Shown: positions 12,401 through 27,400 of the stretch, one piece after another
Position numbering within the stretch: position 1 is the stretch's first letter
How the letters are laid out: every line of letters begins with the position of its first letter
Assembly (NCBI RefSeq): GCF_963576615.1
Contig: NC_088708.1
Coordinates: 60,127,196 to 60,191,195 of the forward strand
From: Watersipora subatra
Taxonomy: Eukaryota > Bryozoa > Gymnolaemata > Cheilostomatida > Watersiporidae
Direction: 5' to 3'
DNA: 64,000 nucleotides
Made by a program: the position numbers and the translations under genes
The notes under the pieces: model-generated
What the model was told of the DNA's origin: nothing
Seen by the model: the letters and a program-made list of their open reading frames with translations, nothing else
Database searches by the model: none

Positions 12401-15400
12401 GTCAATACCGCATTAAACAAGTAACTACTATTAGCCTGATACAGTTAATAATTATATCTATGGTGTTGTAATCAAAGTTTTTAATGAAAAAACTTGGGAG
12501 TTGGAAAATGGACTTTGATATGAACAGAAACAACGAACGAATTAATTGTTATTAATGTAATGGATTCATTAGTAGTATAGTCTTTTGGAAACTTTTCTAC
12601 TGATCACTTCCTACTATGGATTTGTAAAGATGAAGAATGTCAAATGGTATCAGTCAAATAGAAGTGGCGTATGTTCAAATAAAAATGGCTTTCAATTAAA
12701 TGGTGGCGCTCTATTTTTCTACCCTTCTCCCATAGTGAGGCTCAAAAAAAGAGGGGGTTCAAATAAAGGTGGCATTCATATACAGGTTTTACGGTATTTT
12801 ACTATGATATGCTTACATTTACCTCCTTCATCCTGTACCTCTCAATCTTTCTTCCTTCTGCCATTTATTTTAGTGCTGTCCAAGTTGATCAACTGTTAAA
12901 TCAATTTTCATCTTCAAGTCGTTACTCTCATGGGCCAGATTGGTAAAAAAATATTGTATTCATTTTTTACAAAGTTGAATCTGGGTCTTTTGATCATCCA
13001 TCAAACAAGTTTTTTTTTGACCTTGTATTTTGTGGAGGTATAGTACATTTCTGGTGGAAAACTTTCACAAACTGCAGTGGACGCATTATGTGAGCGTCGC
13101 AATCTGATGATTTATTTCCAGTTCCTCAGTAAACATTGTTTAAAATATTGCTCTTCAAGTGTTTGTCAAGTACAGTGTTAAGTCAATATTATACTTCTGG
13201 TAGTATGTGTACCATAAATCTCTGTAACATCTATATTATGTGTTTTCTCTTTCATCAATTCTAGATGCTTGCAGCATTTCCAGATGACGTGAAATCACTA
13301 AAGCACATACAAAATATACCTTTGCTCAAAGGTACGTCTTACTAGTTTTGGGTTTTCTTTTTAATCACTCTTGCGATATGCCTGTTCATGAAAAATGTTA
13401 TTATTTAAGTTCGAAATAGGCAAATCCGGTGACCTGTTGAAGCAATTACAGACGAATTGTTTATTTTGCAGGCCATGATAGCAGTGATATGGCACAGCGC
13501 TACATAAGGTTAGCATCATTACTTTTACTACATTCTTATTCTAGTCTCACGTCATTTCTTCATGAAAGACATCACCATTCTAATAAGTGGTGGTTAACAA
13601 CAATAGACCAAGTCTTAGCTAATATATGTGAAAGTCAAGCATTGATGATTTCATTTTAGCTGCATAGAATTGCTGTTCAAAGAAATTATCTGTAGAATTT
13701 AACTTTTCATTAAATAAATTTTTCTTTGTCAAGTCATTTGTACAAGAATGCTATATAGGGAGGAGTGCATAATTTATGACTGCAGTCATGACTCAGTTTG
13801 CAATGAGCTCGAACTAAAATTAATGATATCTTCCAACCATGAATAATAGCACGATTTCATTATTCAAATGGTAAGTTGCTATTTGTCAAAGGAGGTGTGA
13901 AGGAAGTAAAGTTCAGCATGCCTGCGTATGAGTAATGCAGGTCAATGGAAATTATGTTCTTGTTACGTAGCTGAGTATCTACTCAACTAATAGAAAAAAT
14001 TAACGGTCTGGACTAGAGCTGCACAATAAAGCGATATCATTCGATGTGACGATATATTTCAGTGGATGATTTTATATTTGGTCAGTTTTCAAATCGATAT
14101 GAATATCGAAGCCGATATTTTATCGTTATGTCATCCATTTATTACTGGAGTTGTCCGTTCTCCTTATTGTAAAGATGGGACAACTCCAGTTTTTCAACCT
14201 ATATCAGTCAATATCGTCCATGTTAGTTTAACACTATATATCGGTAGAAGACAACTCCAATTTTCGCAATTTTTCAGTATTCGATATATTTAGAGACCAA
14301 ATAATCAAATGTATATGCAAAGATATTGTGCAGCACTAGTCTGGACAATTTTTCTGTATACATTATATATATACATTGTATTTTTCTGACACTGTTTCTG
14401 CATCATTTTTGTTGTATGAAGTTTTTGAAAAATACGGTTTACAATAGCATCATATTCACCCAAAAGATCTTATCACTAATAATATCAATATGGGTGATGT
14501 CATTTTACATAATTCTTCAGATGCGCATTGTAAAGAAATTAGAAATGTATTTCTCTCTGATGTATCAATATGAGGATAATTGTATCAAACTTGTATAAAT
14601 GTTACTCAAATCGCACACTTAGAACCTTCCTTTCTAGTTACACTAAAAATATAAAAAATCCCAATTTTTCAAGTTTATTATGCATATATGAAATATTGTG
14701 TAGTGAGCAATTAAAATACGTAGTTGTCAGCCTTTTAACAATCTATTGCTCATAGGAAAAACGATATATGGGCATGTCCATAAATAATAATTTGACATTC
14801 AGAGTTATTTGATGCCACTACACATGCAAATTTGCTCCCATTATAAAATTCTTTGAATTAATTGATGTAGTATTTTCATGACTTTCAGATAATATAAAAT
14901 TTATTGCTTCTAAAATAGTAGTTTCGGAGCTGTGAAGTGCAACTTTCGTAAATGATGTGACATCACAAAATGTCCCATCATTATTATTAGTCAAATTATT
15001 ATTTATGGACACGCTCATATACAAATCTAGAATTTGCTTTATCACACAGATCCGCATGGAGATGTTACTATTGTATGCAGCTGTTAAAATTCTTCTGTCA
15101 CATCTTTAAAATTTTTACCTTTTTGCTCTTTAGCCAAGGAAACACAACTCAAGAACACAACAAAATGAATTTCTTATTATGATCTTTGTTGTCTGTTAGC
15201 AATTCTGAGGCACTCACGCAGAAGAATTTTAGATTATTTACACGCAGTAACACCTGACTCTTTATTGAAGAGATCTCTGTAAAATGAAGCCAGAGTTCTT
15301 GCAGTGTCAGATTATGCACGAGTTCTTCCTTCCTGTGAACCGGTTGCCAAAGTCGGACAGCTTGCCTAAGGGGGATACTGCTAGGCCAAAAGGTTTGTTT

Positions 15401-18400
15401 CTAGAACGACTGGGTACTGCAGTTGCCACCCACGTATGCACCAGAAATTGATTAAGTTATGTTGTAGAGTTTCATAATATGGAACAGAGTTTATCCTCTA
15501 CTGTCAAATCTCGTCATACAAAATTGATCTTTTTTACCATTTTCATTTTATGTTGAAACCTTCATGTGTTTATACCCTTAAAACCTAAAGTTAAATGCTT
15601 AAAGTAATTATTTACAAATAACATTTGAACAAATACATAATATCCATAAAACTGCTAAAAAGTGAATCTAAAAAGCCTATTTTACGTAAAAATCCAATTA
15701 TCTTCCATGTTTACTTGTTTTGGGTTCAATGGTGATAAGCTTCCTGTTATTCATAGCATTTTCTCTTTTTCCTCATTATATCTACAAGGAGACTTTTATG
15801 ATTTTTGACAGAATCGACTCAGATGTTGGTTCGTGTTTTTTTATCTAAATTTTTGCTTTAATCTTAATTAATACTGCCTTTTTCCCACCCATTACGATGT
15901 ACGCTCCTTTCTTTAGGATTCGTGATTTTAAGACTGATTTAGAACCAAACTATGTCCAGTAGAATTGCATATGTACTGATTGACAAAACAGTTATGTTTT
16001 GAGAAACTCTGAATGTTATTGTTAAAAATACTTCAAATGTAAACTATTTGATCAAATTTTGTATTGTACATGTATATAGAATTTATATGCTAAGGCGATC
16101 GTAAGTTGAAGTTTGACTGCATTAGTAGCAGATGCCATAAAATCGGCATGTCTTTGGTGTTTCTTCATATTTACCTCCAAAACAGTCGGTATACTAATTC
16201 ATGATATCTAATTTTAAAAATTTTAGTTTGTGCTATTGAGACAGGATTTTGTTCAACCAATAATTGAAATGCGTCAAGAATATCTGCCAAGAATTTGAAC
16301 TGATGTAAATAGGATGATAAACTTTGAGCTGTTATTCCCTATAAATATGAGGCATCTCAATTTGTCAAGAACTGCTTGAATTTACATAAGCTTTTGGCAA
16401 AACCAGTTTAAACATGACCTCACTATCGCCTTTTTGCGATTGCAAATTATTCGGGCATGAAGTTTAGTTAAAATTGTTATTTGATCTACTTATTAGCATT
16501 TTAGAGTTTTAGTCGTTAGTTGCGAGCTCATTGGAATCTTTAAAGATCATTCGTATCAGTCAGTGTCTTACACTCTACATTCACAGCAAATTCTAGTTTG
16601 TCGTCATGGTTCATAGAAGATTTTCTAAGTTCATTCTAACTCTGCCTCTTTTTCATTGTAAGGAAACATTTGTTACTATTTTTTTCATATTATTATGAAC
16701 TGAATTTTGTTCACTTGTACCAGTGTTAAAAGAGACATACTTTTTAGGAACATATCCTCTATGACTGGGAAAAAAACCCTACTATGAAAATATGTTAAAA
16801 TAATTAGTATTCAGAACAAGACTGGCATGTGAGGTTCAAAAATGTGTCTACCATCATCTCATTTTTCCTTAAAGATGTGGTTGCGTCAAATTTGAGTTGA
16901 TCGTAAAAGAAAGCATTTTTTTTCCTCTATCAGTTGATATGTTGTTTGTTGTGTTAGGCGATTTCATTGCCAAGATATTTGAAGATTAAAATCAAAAAAA
17001 TCTGATCGCGGTAAAAACGCTCAGGCAAAAAAAAACATGCCCAGACTTGCCCAAAATGATGTCACGCGTGATTTGTCTGTCAATATATCTCGTACTCACA
17101 TCGGCTATTTGCGATAAAAGTCTCGTCCTACGCGGCTCTATTGGCATATATTTTATTTTGTATTTGCTCATGTTGGCTAGAATTAAATTTTAAATCCCGC
17201 TACAGATACATTATTATGAATGTTTCAAAGGCCTCAAATAACGAAAATTGAAAATTTGTCTTACCCACTTTCTCCAAATGCTGTGTAAACATTTGAGTAC
17301 CGACTACCAATTCTACCGGTCTACGGTAATTCTGTCAAGCAAACTAGGTAGAATAAGGTCTTTGTATCGGCACAGTTCCGCCGCTACCCGCGCTAACGAT
17401 ATACAGCTTCCCAAAAGCCCCGCCCACATTATGCCCGTCGCCTATCCTTGGGGCTTGGCTGTATATCATTGCCCACACCGAAAACTAGTTTCTTACTACC
17501 GTAAGTAAAATAAGCAAGTTGCGTCTTTGAAAAGAATATACATAGGGATAGAGTTTGAAGGATGAGAAATCTGCTGCAAACTGGATTTGAACTAACATTC
17601 TCCGGACATTCACAGTTCTGCGGACATCCATATACCGTATCCAATTCACTACAATATTCTGCAATTCATGTTTTGCATTATCTTCAACAATATAATTTTA
17701 TTATATAATTTTTACAAGCAAAAAGATTTTCATCTCGGCATAAAGCTTTTATTAAAAATATCAAGTCGTGGCCACTCACGTAGTTTTAGCTGGTACAATA
17801 AGACAAATTCATCTACTGCAGCAAACTCAAACAAAACATCATGGTTTATGCAGCACACATTCAAGTCTCTCTTTCCCATTTATGGCAGTTTCCACACTGA
17901 CAAAGCTGCTTCGGCTGGTGGGACGACATAAACATCCTGTAATCAGTAAAACAAATGCAATAAATATATGTCATTCATAGATGTCATTCTAACGCGTATC
18001 TACTGAAAGCTTTCAAATTGGGAGTTAGATAGGGAGATAGATTGCGAGTGTAATTTTCAAAACAAATAAATGTTCAACTAAGGCATATGTACGCCAAGCC
18101 AACGATTCGAAGCTCTGGTTCTGGAAGTTAAAGATTTGCATTGATCAATCGATTTTCTTCACTTTCTACAAGTGAGAAGTGAACATCTAAAGTCAAATCA
18201 TAAATCTAATTTACTAGATAAAACTGCCACAGAAAATTTGAACCATTGCAGCTAGGTGAACCGATAAAAAAATATAAAATGATGATTAGTGATAGCAAAA
18301 AGTTATAATTTTATTAATTAGTACATGTATTAATGAGTACTAAAATATTACCTTTAGTATCTTCATCAATCTAAGCCATTGTATTGCTAGATGCTATGGA

Positions 18401-21400
18401 TTAAAGAGAAGCCGTCATGAACTCACTGTACATACAGATCTCGCACGCGCAGGAAATTACATTTTAGCCTCAAACAGGGAAATATAATCTGAATGTAAAC
18501 TCAACAGGAAACTCTATAGGAGACTCAAAGTAAAAGATAAATTTACCTCCCTTCTCCGATCTTCCTCTGTAGAACTTTAACCACCTGATGCCCAGAAAAC
18601 TCGGAGTCACCTTCGCAGTAACTTCACAGCAATTTTTTTAATTATGTTGTTCGCCAATAAAACGTGTCGATCGAGTAATTAATTAAAGTAACGATGTTAA
18701 TTAATTTAGTAAATATCGATGTCCATGTGATTTAATAATAGAGTAAAATCCCTAAATTTGAGATCACAGACAATGCGTTTTACATGTGATAACATTTATT
18801 ACGACCTATATAAAAATTTCGCGCTGATGATTGGCTAATGAAGCGACCTTATATTTATCGATCGTGGTTTCTTTTCAGATGTATCACTAGTGACGTCACA
18901 AAAGAAGCACCCGCTGGAACATGAGCTTTTTAAAAGAGGGCCTCATTCAAACGCATATATCACTGCACAGGGTTGGTCTACAAAGACAAAAATGGCATCA
19001 AATTGTAGCTGATGTTTTAGCCTTTTATGGGTCTTAATTTCATTAAATCGACCTTTTTGATGCAACTACACCTTTAAGAGAATGATGTTCACTTTTAGAA
19101 GATAATTGAGTATTGTCTCATTACTTCTAATCTATACCAAATATCAACTTATTACAGGTCATCGGTCTATGTGACTTGATAAAAGAAACCTTACACTTGA
19201 GGGGCATTTATTTGAGTTGTTAAAAATATGTCTTCTTTTTTTAAAATGTTATATGCATGTATTATTTTTTAATGTTTTACGAAGCTCCGAATGCTAGTGA
19301 GTTGAAAGTTTTATGGCAAGGTTGGAGTGTTAGAGCATTGCGGCTCACTTCAAATATTGTTAATCTGTTTTCATTTTTAATGTCATCATAGCGTCCTGTG
19401 TTTGATTAATGTGCGTTATGTGTATAGGTAAATATTTTAAAACTGCTGTGCCTTTTTATAATTATCATATGTTGCTCTTGAAAAGTTTAATAAAGTTTAT
19501 AATTGTATTTATTATTTTTGATGCAGTAACTAGCCAAATTGTCTCAATATTTAAATGTTTCAATTATTTTCCTATTCAGGCTTTTTGGAAGTATAAAAGT
19601 GTATTATTGGTAGCGATTAAAGCCAGTGTTGTATCAACAGACAATTTTGAATTCAGCAAAATTGAGCAATGAACAAGTTGTTACTTTTTACAAATTTTAA
19701 AATCCTTTTCTCACTCCTCAGTTTGTTATGCATGTTTGCTTATAAAATCTGATGTAACATGACTCGCTACCCACGGATTAGGTAAAATTGAATGCAGCTG
19801 CTTTTCTCAATCCAAACATATCCAGTTTTAAATAACGACATCTACCAATTTCAGTTGTAGATGCAAGACTGATAGTTGATGCAGATGAGAACAGCGAGTC
19901 AGAAAGTCTTACACTGCCCATGCAAACGGTTATTGTGACCAACAGTTCCAAATATTCCCTTCCAACAACCTCTCTAAATGGGACAACCGGCCTTTCTCAA
20001 GCCAGAAGCCCAACTGGCAGTCACATACCGTCCAGTCAGGTACAGGCTCAGGGTATTTGTCTTTATAGTTTTATAGTGCTGATACCTAACAGTTGCATAG
20101 CTTTGCTTGTTGTGGCTTATTTGCCGCTTTTCTTGTTTGATTCCTTCAGCATTTGCTACGAGACTTCAGGTTATGAACTCCTTTTATGTTATCTTGTCTT
20201 GCTTTCGAAGCTCTGTGTAATATTGGGGTTTCTGCATGCTCGGACAATTACCTTCTGCCCTTACATTGGTGCATGGTGTTGGTTCTTGCAGTCTTGCCAT
20301 CTCAGTCTGTTTCTAGTATGTCACCACTTGCCACATTTGCCGACCTTTTGCTCGTGTGTCCCAACAATGTTGTGATTTTAGATCGCCGCAAATGTTATCA
20401 GTGAACCAATATTGCGGGCGGATGGTTCTATGAGATGCCATTCTCATGGCAATCAGTCTCATGTACCTGCAGTGAACCGACATCCCGTACACCTCTCTAC
20501 TCCCGCCAGTTTTCATAGACCTAGGCGCCTTTCAAATCATCCTTCCATTAGTCCGGTTGGGGATCAGAGCCTCCTCTCCCCGCAGACCCTCCTTAAGTCA
20601 CTGAGGCTACACAAATACGAACACTTATTCACAAACACAACTGTAGCAGAGGTAATAGGCGACGACCAGTTAACCCGCTGCATGCTGCCTTCGTCCTTTT
20701 GTCCCAGCTCGGCTTATGCGCTTACCTAGTGGGTGGAGGTGGAGATTGCATGCCCGTAGTAAAGCTGTTGTGCTCTGCATTTCTTCATTCTAAAGTTATT
20801 TTACTCGATTTATTTCGAATCAAGAGTAGTTTGGTCTGAACGTATTATCTGAGCATATATTTTACAGGTGTTTAAATATGTCACTCAGTCATCATGTTGA
20901 TTTAGTATGTAGTATGTAGTACATGTATCCATCATCCATATGTGTTGTCTTTGTAATGACTGTTATTGCTCATCATCGTGCCATGACTGGTGGGGTATGA
21001 GCATGTGAAGGGTCATTTACCAATTTGCTTCGTAGCTATACTTCACCGAACTTTGTTTGCCATGTTCTGCTGGAATTAAGGAAAAAGTAGTATGGGTTTT
21101 CCAATGCTTCGTTTAAGTACTCAATATAGTTGATGATTTCATACATGTGTTAAGCTGTTGGGAGTATTTTGTAAGCTTTTTGAATTGGTCAAACAATGCT
21201 GAAAAGGGGTGCCTTATTCTTCGAAAAGCTGGGATTTTTAGATGAACTTGTTGATGTTATTGTGACTTGAGTTGCCTCAGTTTGACACCCTATGTGGTTC
21301 AGTATAATTATATCTACACTATATAATTTAATAGAGTTATTAATAGACATAACGTCATAAAGTTATGCCATAGAGTTATGGGCCTGAAAGGCTCAATTAA

Positions 21401-24400
21401 ATATTTATTGCGGCACCCAGGCCCATTTAACCAATTGGCTGTTCACAAGTGATACTTTCAGTGTTACTGTTAATTCTGTTTTTTTTTGTTGAGGAAGAAG
21501 ACATCTCAGGCTAATAATCTATATGTACGAGTAAAGAAGTTTTTTATGAACAAAATAAAACGAATTGCTTCAAATCACCAAACGATTAAAAAAGTACTAG
21601 CTACTAAAAACATGAAAAACCAACCCATCTTGGCAAACTATAAGTTAAGGTTGTAGTTTGTCTTGTCTTCCATGCTTGTCTTCCATTTTTAGGATGAGCT
21701 GTTAACAAATAATAAAGATTCATGCACTACAAGCTGAGATAATTGTGATTATGTAAAACATGGTTGGTCAACTTATGATTGTATTCAGCTGCTATCGAGT
21801 AATTATTGTTGTCGATATACTCAATATTAGCAGCAAGTAGTGAGGCTGCTTGAAAATAAAATTCTACTACATTCATGTTTACTCAACTCGCTAAAATCCA
21901 CTATCACAGAAGTCAGACTCACTCGATAGTAGAAACTATTGTTATTATATTATGTTTTGCTCAGCCTTAATTCAAAGTCTAGTACTTACCTGTAAGTAAA
22001 TCTTATAAGCACATCTGCTCTTGAGACTTATCTAGAGCTAGTAGTAAAGTAATAAATATGTAGAGTTGAAATATAATATTGAAGTTGAAATGATTCGGCC
22101 AAAGAAAAAGATTCTCATCCTTTACCAATATAGTGGATGTTTCTCACACTAACATATGAGAGAAAGCCGTATTGGTCTGTTTGACGAGCTCCAACCTTTT
22201 GCAAACTGGTACTCATTTAAAAGCTTAGAATGTGTACTTTTGGAATATTGCTACATAATTACGATATAGTAAACAACTTTTTCTTAAGTCGCTCCCGGAT
22301 AATTCGAGATTGAGCTCAAGAGATAACAGTTGTTAACCTGGATACTCCGGAAATGGGTCTTAAAGAATTAAACGTTTGCTCAGTTTATCCACTTATCAAG
22401 GAGGGCCCACCTAATCTCAACTAGGTTATCCAATGTTTGTAAATCACTTTTTACTCCCAATCGTCCTACTATATTTTCAAATGATCAAATAAAATACATA
22501 CATTGTAAATTGTATCAATGTGATAGTCACACATGTCTAAGAAGGTTCAAATGATTGTCTTCCAGAGTGCAAATAAACATTCATTTATTCAAAATGTTGC
22601 CAAAACCTAATTTTCACTATTTGCGTATGGATAACATTAACCATAGAGGTGACTATTTCTCTCAACAATTAGACGTCGAAACATGTTGGTGAGCCCACGT
22701 GTTCTTCTTCTGTAAAATTAACATAGTTTTTCAATAAGGATTTTTTATAAACTACATGTCTACGAATCTGACAATATTATTACAGTGAAACACGGATAAC
22801 TCAAACTTCAAGGGACCGAGCAAAAGTGTTCGAGTTATTAGAGCGTTCAAGTTATCAGGACAGTCATAAGTGCACGTATTTATCAGTAGATACATGTACA
22901 TATACAAACTATATATCAATCAAAAGCATAGATTGCTTGTTGCAAGTTAAAGGGTCTCTCGTGTGAAGTTTTAAATATTTTTAATCAGAAAGTATAGATA
23001 TTTTTCTATCACTTAAGATTTGTTTGTTGCTTTAGGTGATGTAACTGCCAGGACGTTCTCAGATTAAAATTAGCAAAACTTGATCGCAATTAAAATGCTC
23101 AGAAAATATACATACGTATTTTTCTACCGAGCGTTTTAACCAAGATCAATTTTGCAGTAAGTCAGTTATTACAAACTGCTTTACTATTAAAAACCCATTA
23201 TCAATTTTGCCGATATTACTTTAAAGTTATCCAAATTTTACCTCGCTTTTCTTGCTTTCGGAGGGCTTATCGCTAAGCGGATGTTTGGTAAAATTTGATT
23301 TTTGCAAACCTTTAGAAAAGTCGTTAATGAAAATATTTGCCGATGTTGGTAATAACGAGGCCTAAGAACTACTAAAAGTCGATGTTTATCTCTATGGCTT
23401 GGAATAAAGTGATATTCTAAAGCGATAGTAACAACCGTCTCGGTAGCTGTTTGGGAAAAAACTGTTCGAGTTAACGGAGTTTCGGTCGAGTTATCTAAAG
23501 CCATTTATCATTGCGTGGGAACGGACCAAGCAAATCCATTCGAGTTAACCATGTGTTCGATATATCCGAGGGCGATTTATCCGAGTTGTTTATTGTATAT
23601 TGTTTTACCTTAGCTCATGTTTGGTGATTCATTATCTTCAGTACAAACCAAATGGATAAATTGTAAATATCGAGGGATATTTTGGATGTGCAAAATACAG
23701 AAATCTTTCTTATCTCTAGTAGGGAAGTCTTTGTGCCAGATATGACTATCCATTCAATGAATGACAGTTTCATGGTTCTATGTTTTAAAAACTGAACATT
23801 TGATTTTCGATTACGATTTATCAATGTTTAGGAAAAAGTTTCTTTGCTAACATGATGGGTGCCATATCTCAATAGTTTTTAAAGTTAATGGTTCATGCAG
23901 GTCATTTGTTATACATTTACCTTATATATTTTTAGTGCTGCTGAAAACCCACTGACTGCTTCATTTGACAGAACTGACCAAATTTTAATTACTGTCTAGA
24001 CAAAAGTTATGGAAATCGTTGCCGAAGCTCACAGCAGTTTGACAATTCAAGATTTGTACATATCTAGTAGGTATCCGCTAGATTGAATTCGTTGTTGCAG
24101 ATGTTACAGATGAGCAAAAGTGATTTGAAAGCTAAAGGAATGGTTGATGGAGCTGCAAAGAAGCTTAGTGACAAGTTAAACATCGTAAGGTAAATCATTA
24201 TGGCATCACAAAGTTGCACATAAACATAATTGGCATCTGTGTTCAAGAAAGTAACTTGAAGGTCCTGTTAGGCCGTGTTCAGGTAAAGCAATCTATTAAC
24301 ACCAAGTTGTTGAGCAGTTTTTTATGTAGAATCATCAACTTTCAGGACATTTATATCGGTTTTCTTGTAACTGGTTTAAACATACACGCATATTTGGTTA

Positions 24401-27400
24401 CGGCCCAAAAACATCTATGTTCTTGACACTCATTCAATGATATATAAAAATAATTGCAATTTTTTTTCATGTTATCAAATGACTGGTCGGGACAGTTTTT
24501 TTTCGAGCTGTGGCCAAATATGCATGTACAAATGTACATTTGAACCAGTAAAAAGGCTTAAATTTCAAACAGCCTAAAATTTGATGATTCTACATAAGAC
24601 TCGGCTTAACCATTTAGTGTTAACCGATTGTTTCACCTGAATTTGGCCCAACAAGACCTTCAATTTTATTAAATGAATAACAATAATTAAATTTGTTATG
24701 GACAAAGTTTTACTCTGTGGTTGCTCATGGCCATATCTGTTGTAGAAGCACAGGAAACATTAACAATCAAGAGTTTAAAGACTTGGTTCAAGGGAAACCT
24801 GGACATGTAAAAGCCACATTTCTTCATTCTCCCGGTAATCGAACACTCATCAGTTTGTGAACGCGTTCCCTACCACATTTCTTCAGATAACCCCATGATT
24901 TAATTTGGTTGCATTTTCAATTGTTTTTTTTATTCTATTGCTGCCATTTCAATACCAAATGTCTTCACAAAGCATCATTTTCCCAAAGACAACGGTAACT
25001 GTCGCTGAAAGTTTTATTCAAGCCTCACTAGTTTATTAATCAACAGCAAGTCAACACTTATCTACACTGAGTGCCAAAAATAATAAAACATGTTTAGGAA
25101 ATATCATTCCTGTTTTAAAGGTTTTAAAATGGTACTTGAAGTGCTTCTTACTTGGTGCAACCACCAAACTTTTTAGAGTTTTTATTAACACAACTGCATT
25201 GTCGATACAAATACATTTGCTAAAAAAGCTTGTAAAAAAGCTGTGAATCCTGCCCAGGAAGGTTCAGCAATCTAGGCATTCAAAAAGCTGCTGAGATATC
25301 AGTTCATTCATTAAAGTTACTTCATATCTATTCATATTTATACAGTCCAAAGTTGTCAAGTTTAAACTGAATTTCTACATTTGCATTAATATTAATGAGA
25401 AAATGAATGAATGTCATCGCTAGAAGATCTGCTTGAAACCATTAGTCTTGGTGGCAGCAGTGATTAGATCTGTTATATTTAACAAAAAATGTTCACCTCT
25501 TTTAACGCCGTACAGTTTCCACAAGATTTAAAAATCGTGGACCTGGTGTCTACAGCTCATAAAATTCATTTATAGAATAACTAGATAATGTAAGTAATAT
25601 TGATCACAAACCTGTTATCGCTCTCTAAAAACAGTTAAGGAATTCATCTTGTACCAGTTTTAAGCAAATTGAGCTCGATTCTATCAATTGCTGTTCAGGT
25701 AAAATGTACAATTGTGCAGCTTTTGTTGGCTATAGCTTTTGAACGATTTGTCTTCTCCTTCAAGCTAATAAAAACTCAAGCAAATAAGTTTTCAATTTTT
25801 TTACATGTCTTTACCGTTATTAATTTCGAACTGGTAGTAAAAAATAAATTGTTCACCACTCTTTGAAAAATAAAGTGAGATAAAAGGAAGTCCGCAAAAG
25901 TCTCACATTTAATTTTGGTGTTTTTTTTTTAAAGGCAAGAAAAATTGTACCTCGGTATAAAGCAGTTTCTTTGATATCTTGCTAAGCTGTCTAGCAGTTA
26001 TTATTCTCTTTATAAACAATATAACTTCATCAGTTTCTTTCTGAATTTACAACATCGTCCAAACTGTAATACATGTAATATTATCAATACAGTTGTGTCT
26101 GTCTAGATATGGCCCATAATAGATTGTTCAAAAATTGTTGTTGTGCCTACTGCAAGTACAAAAGCATTTGATATTAGGGCCCTTTTAAGAAAGAATTTTC
26201 TGCTATTACTAAATGAATTTATTTTCCAATCATCACTGTATTATTTTTTTGTGAGTAGGTCATATAGAGGCGCTGATTGATTTGCGTATATATTAAATAT
26301 GGTACTGCAACACCATTTTTTAGATTCTATGTTTTCAACTCATAGTACAGCTTCCTTAATTATGTAAAACTTGGAGCAGAAAGTCCTGAACAGAAAACAG
26401 TTTGCGCATCACACGATTAAACAGTTACAGCGATATGTGTTGTTCTGATATGTATTGTTCTTTTTAATGTGTCAGGCTTGTAATAAATTGCCTATATCTG
26501 TTCATGTACTAGTTTGAAACTGCTATGCTATACCTAAAAAGGGTCAGCACATGGATCATTATAAATGAGCATACATAGCCAATATCAGCCATCGGATTCA
26601 CCAGGCATCAATTAAGAGTTTTTGAAAACAAGTTGAATATGCTTGTAAAGAGTGAGAGTTTCAGTCTTGTTTTTACCTAAACTTTCTAATGAACGATTTC
26701 ATTTTTAATCACAATGCGGCTCTAGTGTGGATTGTAAAGAGGTGTTGTTGCGAGAGTTTCAGGGCAAAATTATTTCTGAGTTGAAAGGTTTGAAAAAGTT
26801 ATTGAGCAAGATAATTTACACATGGTTTATTGCGCTGTTTGTTTTTTGGTGAAATTGATCTGATTTTTTGTACATAGATATGTTAGAATGCTGGAACATG
26901 GCTCTAAAGTTGCCTGGTCATACATGTTACTCACTTGACAAAAAGTTGATTTGTAAAGCTATGTAGCGTTAAAATAAAGGCAGCCAAGATTTTTTTGTGA
27001 TAAATAGGTTAACCTATTGGCTACCAAGGACACATTTACATGCCATTTAGTAATCTAACCTGACAGAGTCGATACCAAACCCCTGGATTGCATGTTACAA
27101 GTTCAATATATTGAATGTCCGTAAAATAGTATTATAAACCAGTTTTCATTTGGGATCGTGACAGTACTATTGCGTATGATGCATGTGTATTTGATTTGAG
27201 GAAGTTGAGTGCAGATGACAAAGAAAATATTTTTGCAGGCAGTTTAGGATATTTTTTCTTGCTATCATTTTAATAGCAAGCATACACACAAGTCCAAGTT
27301 ACATAGCTGTATAATTCTGACTAATGATTACTCAGACTCGCCAACTACAAAATTTCATAGATGTATTTAACATGAAAAATCATAACAAATATCTGGTTTT

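Larger units (their letters stand above)
7951..12794. mobile_element. TA-flanked DNA element, copy A (interrupted by nested insertions)
   Basis: The left end is CAGTAAAACCCTTATTTGAA after TA. The right end reads, inverted, CCGTAAAACC before TA. The body is the reverse complement of copy B at 28851-30186, in matching blocks at 7951-8094, 8865-8985, 11580-11710 and onward to 12794. Removing the insertions at 8095-8860 and 8986-11579 leaves about 1.48 kb, close to the 1.34 kb of copy B. No transposase frame. The CAGT end and TA target suggest a Tc1/mariner-type nonautonomous element. Confidence 0.78.

Noticed and set aside
15222..15278. Alternative exon reading RILDYLHAVTPDSLLKR
   Set aside because: Right phase and PX-like wording, but it meets TAA at once unless a CT|GTAAAA donor is used, and then the PX ending encoded by 15271-15392 would be lost. 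Kept only as a possible alternative exon.
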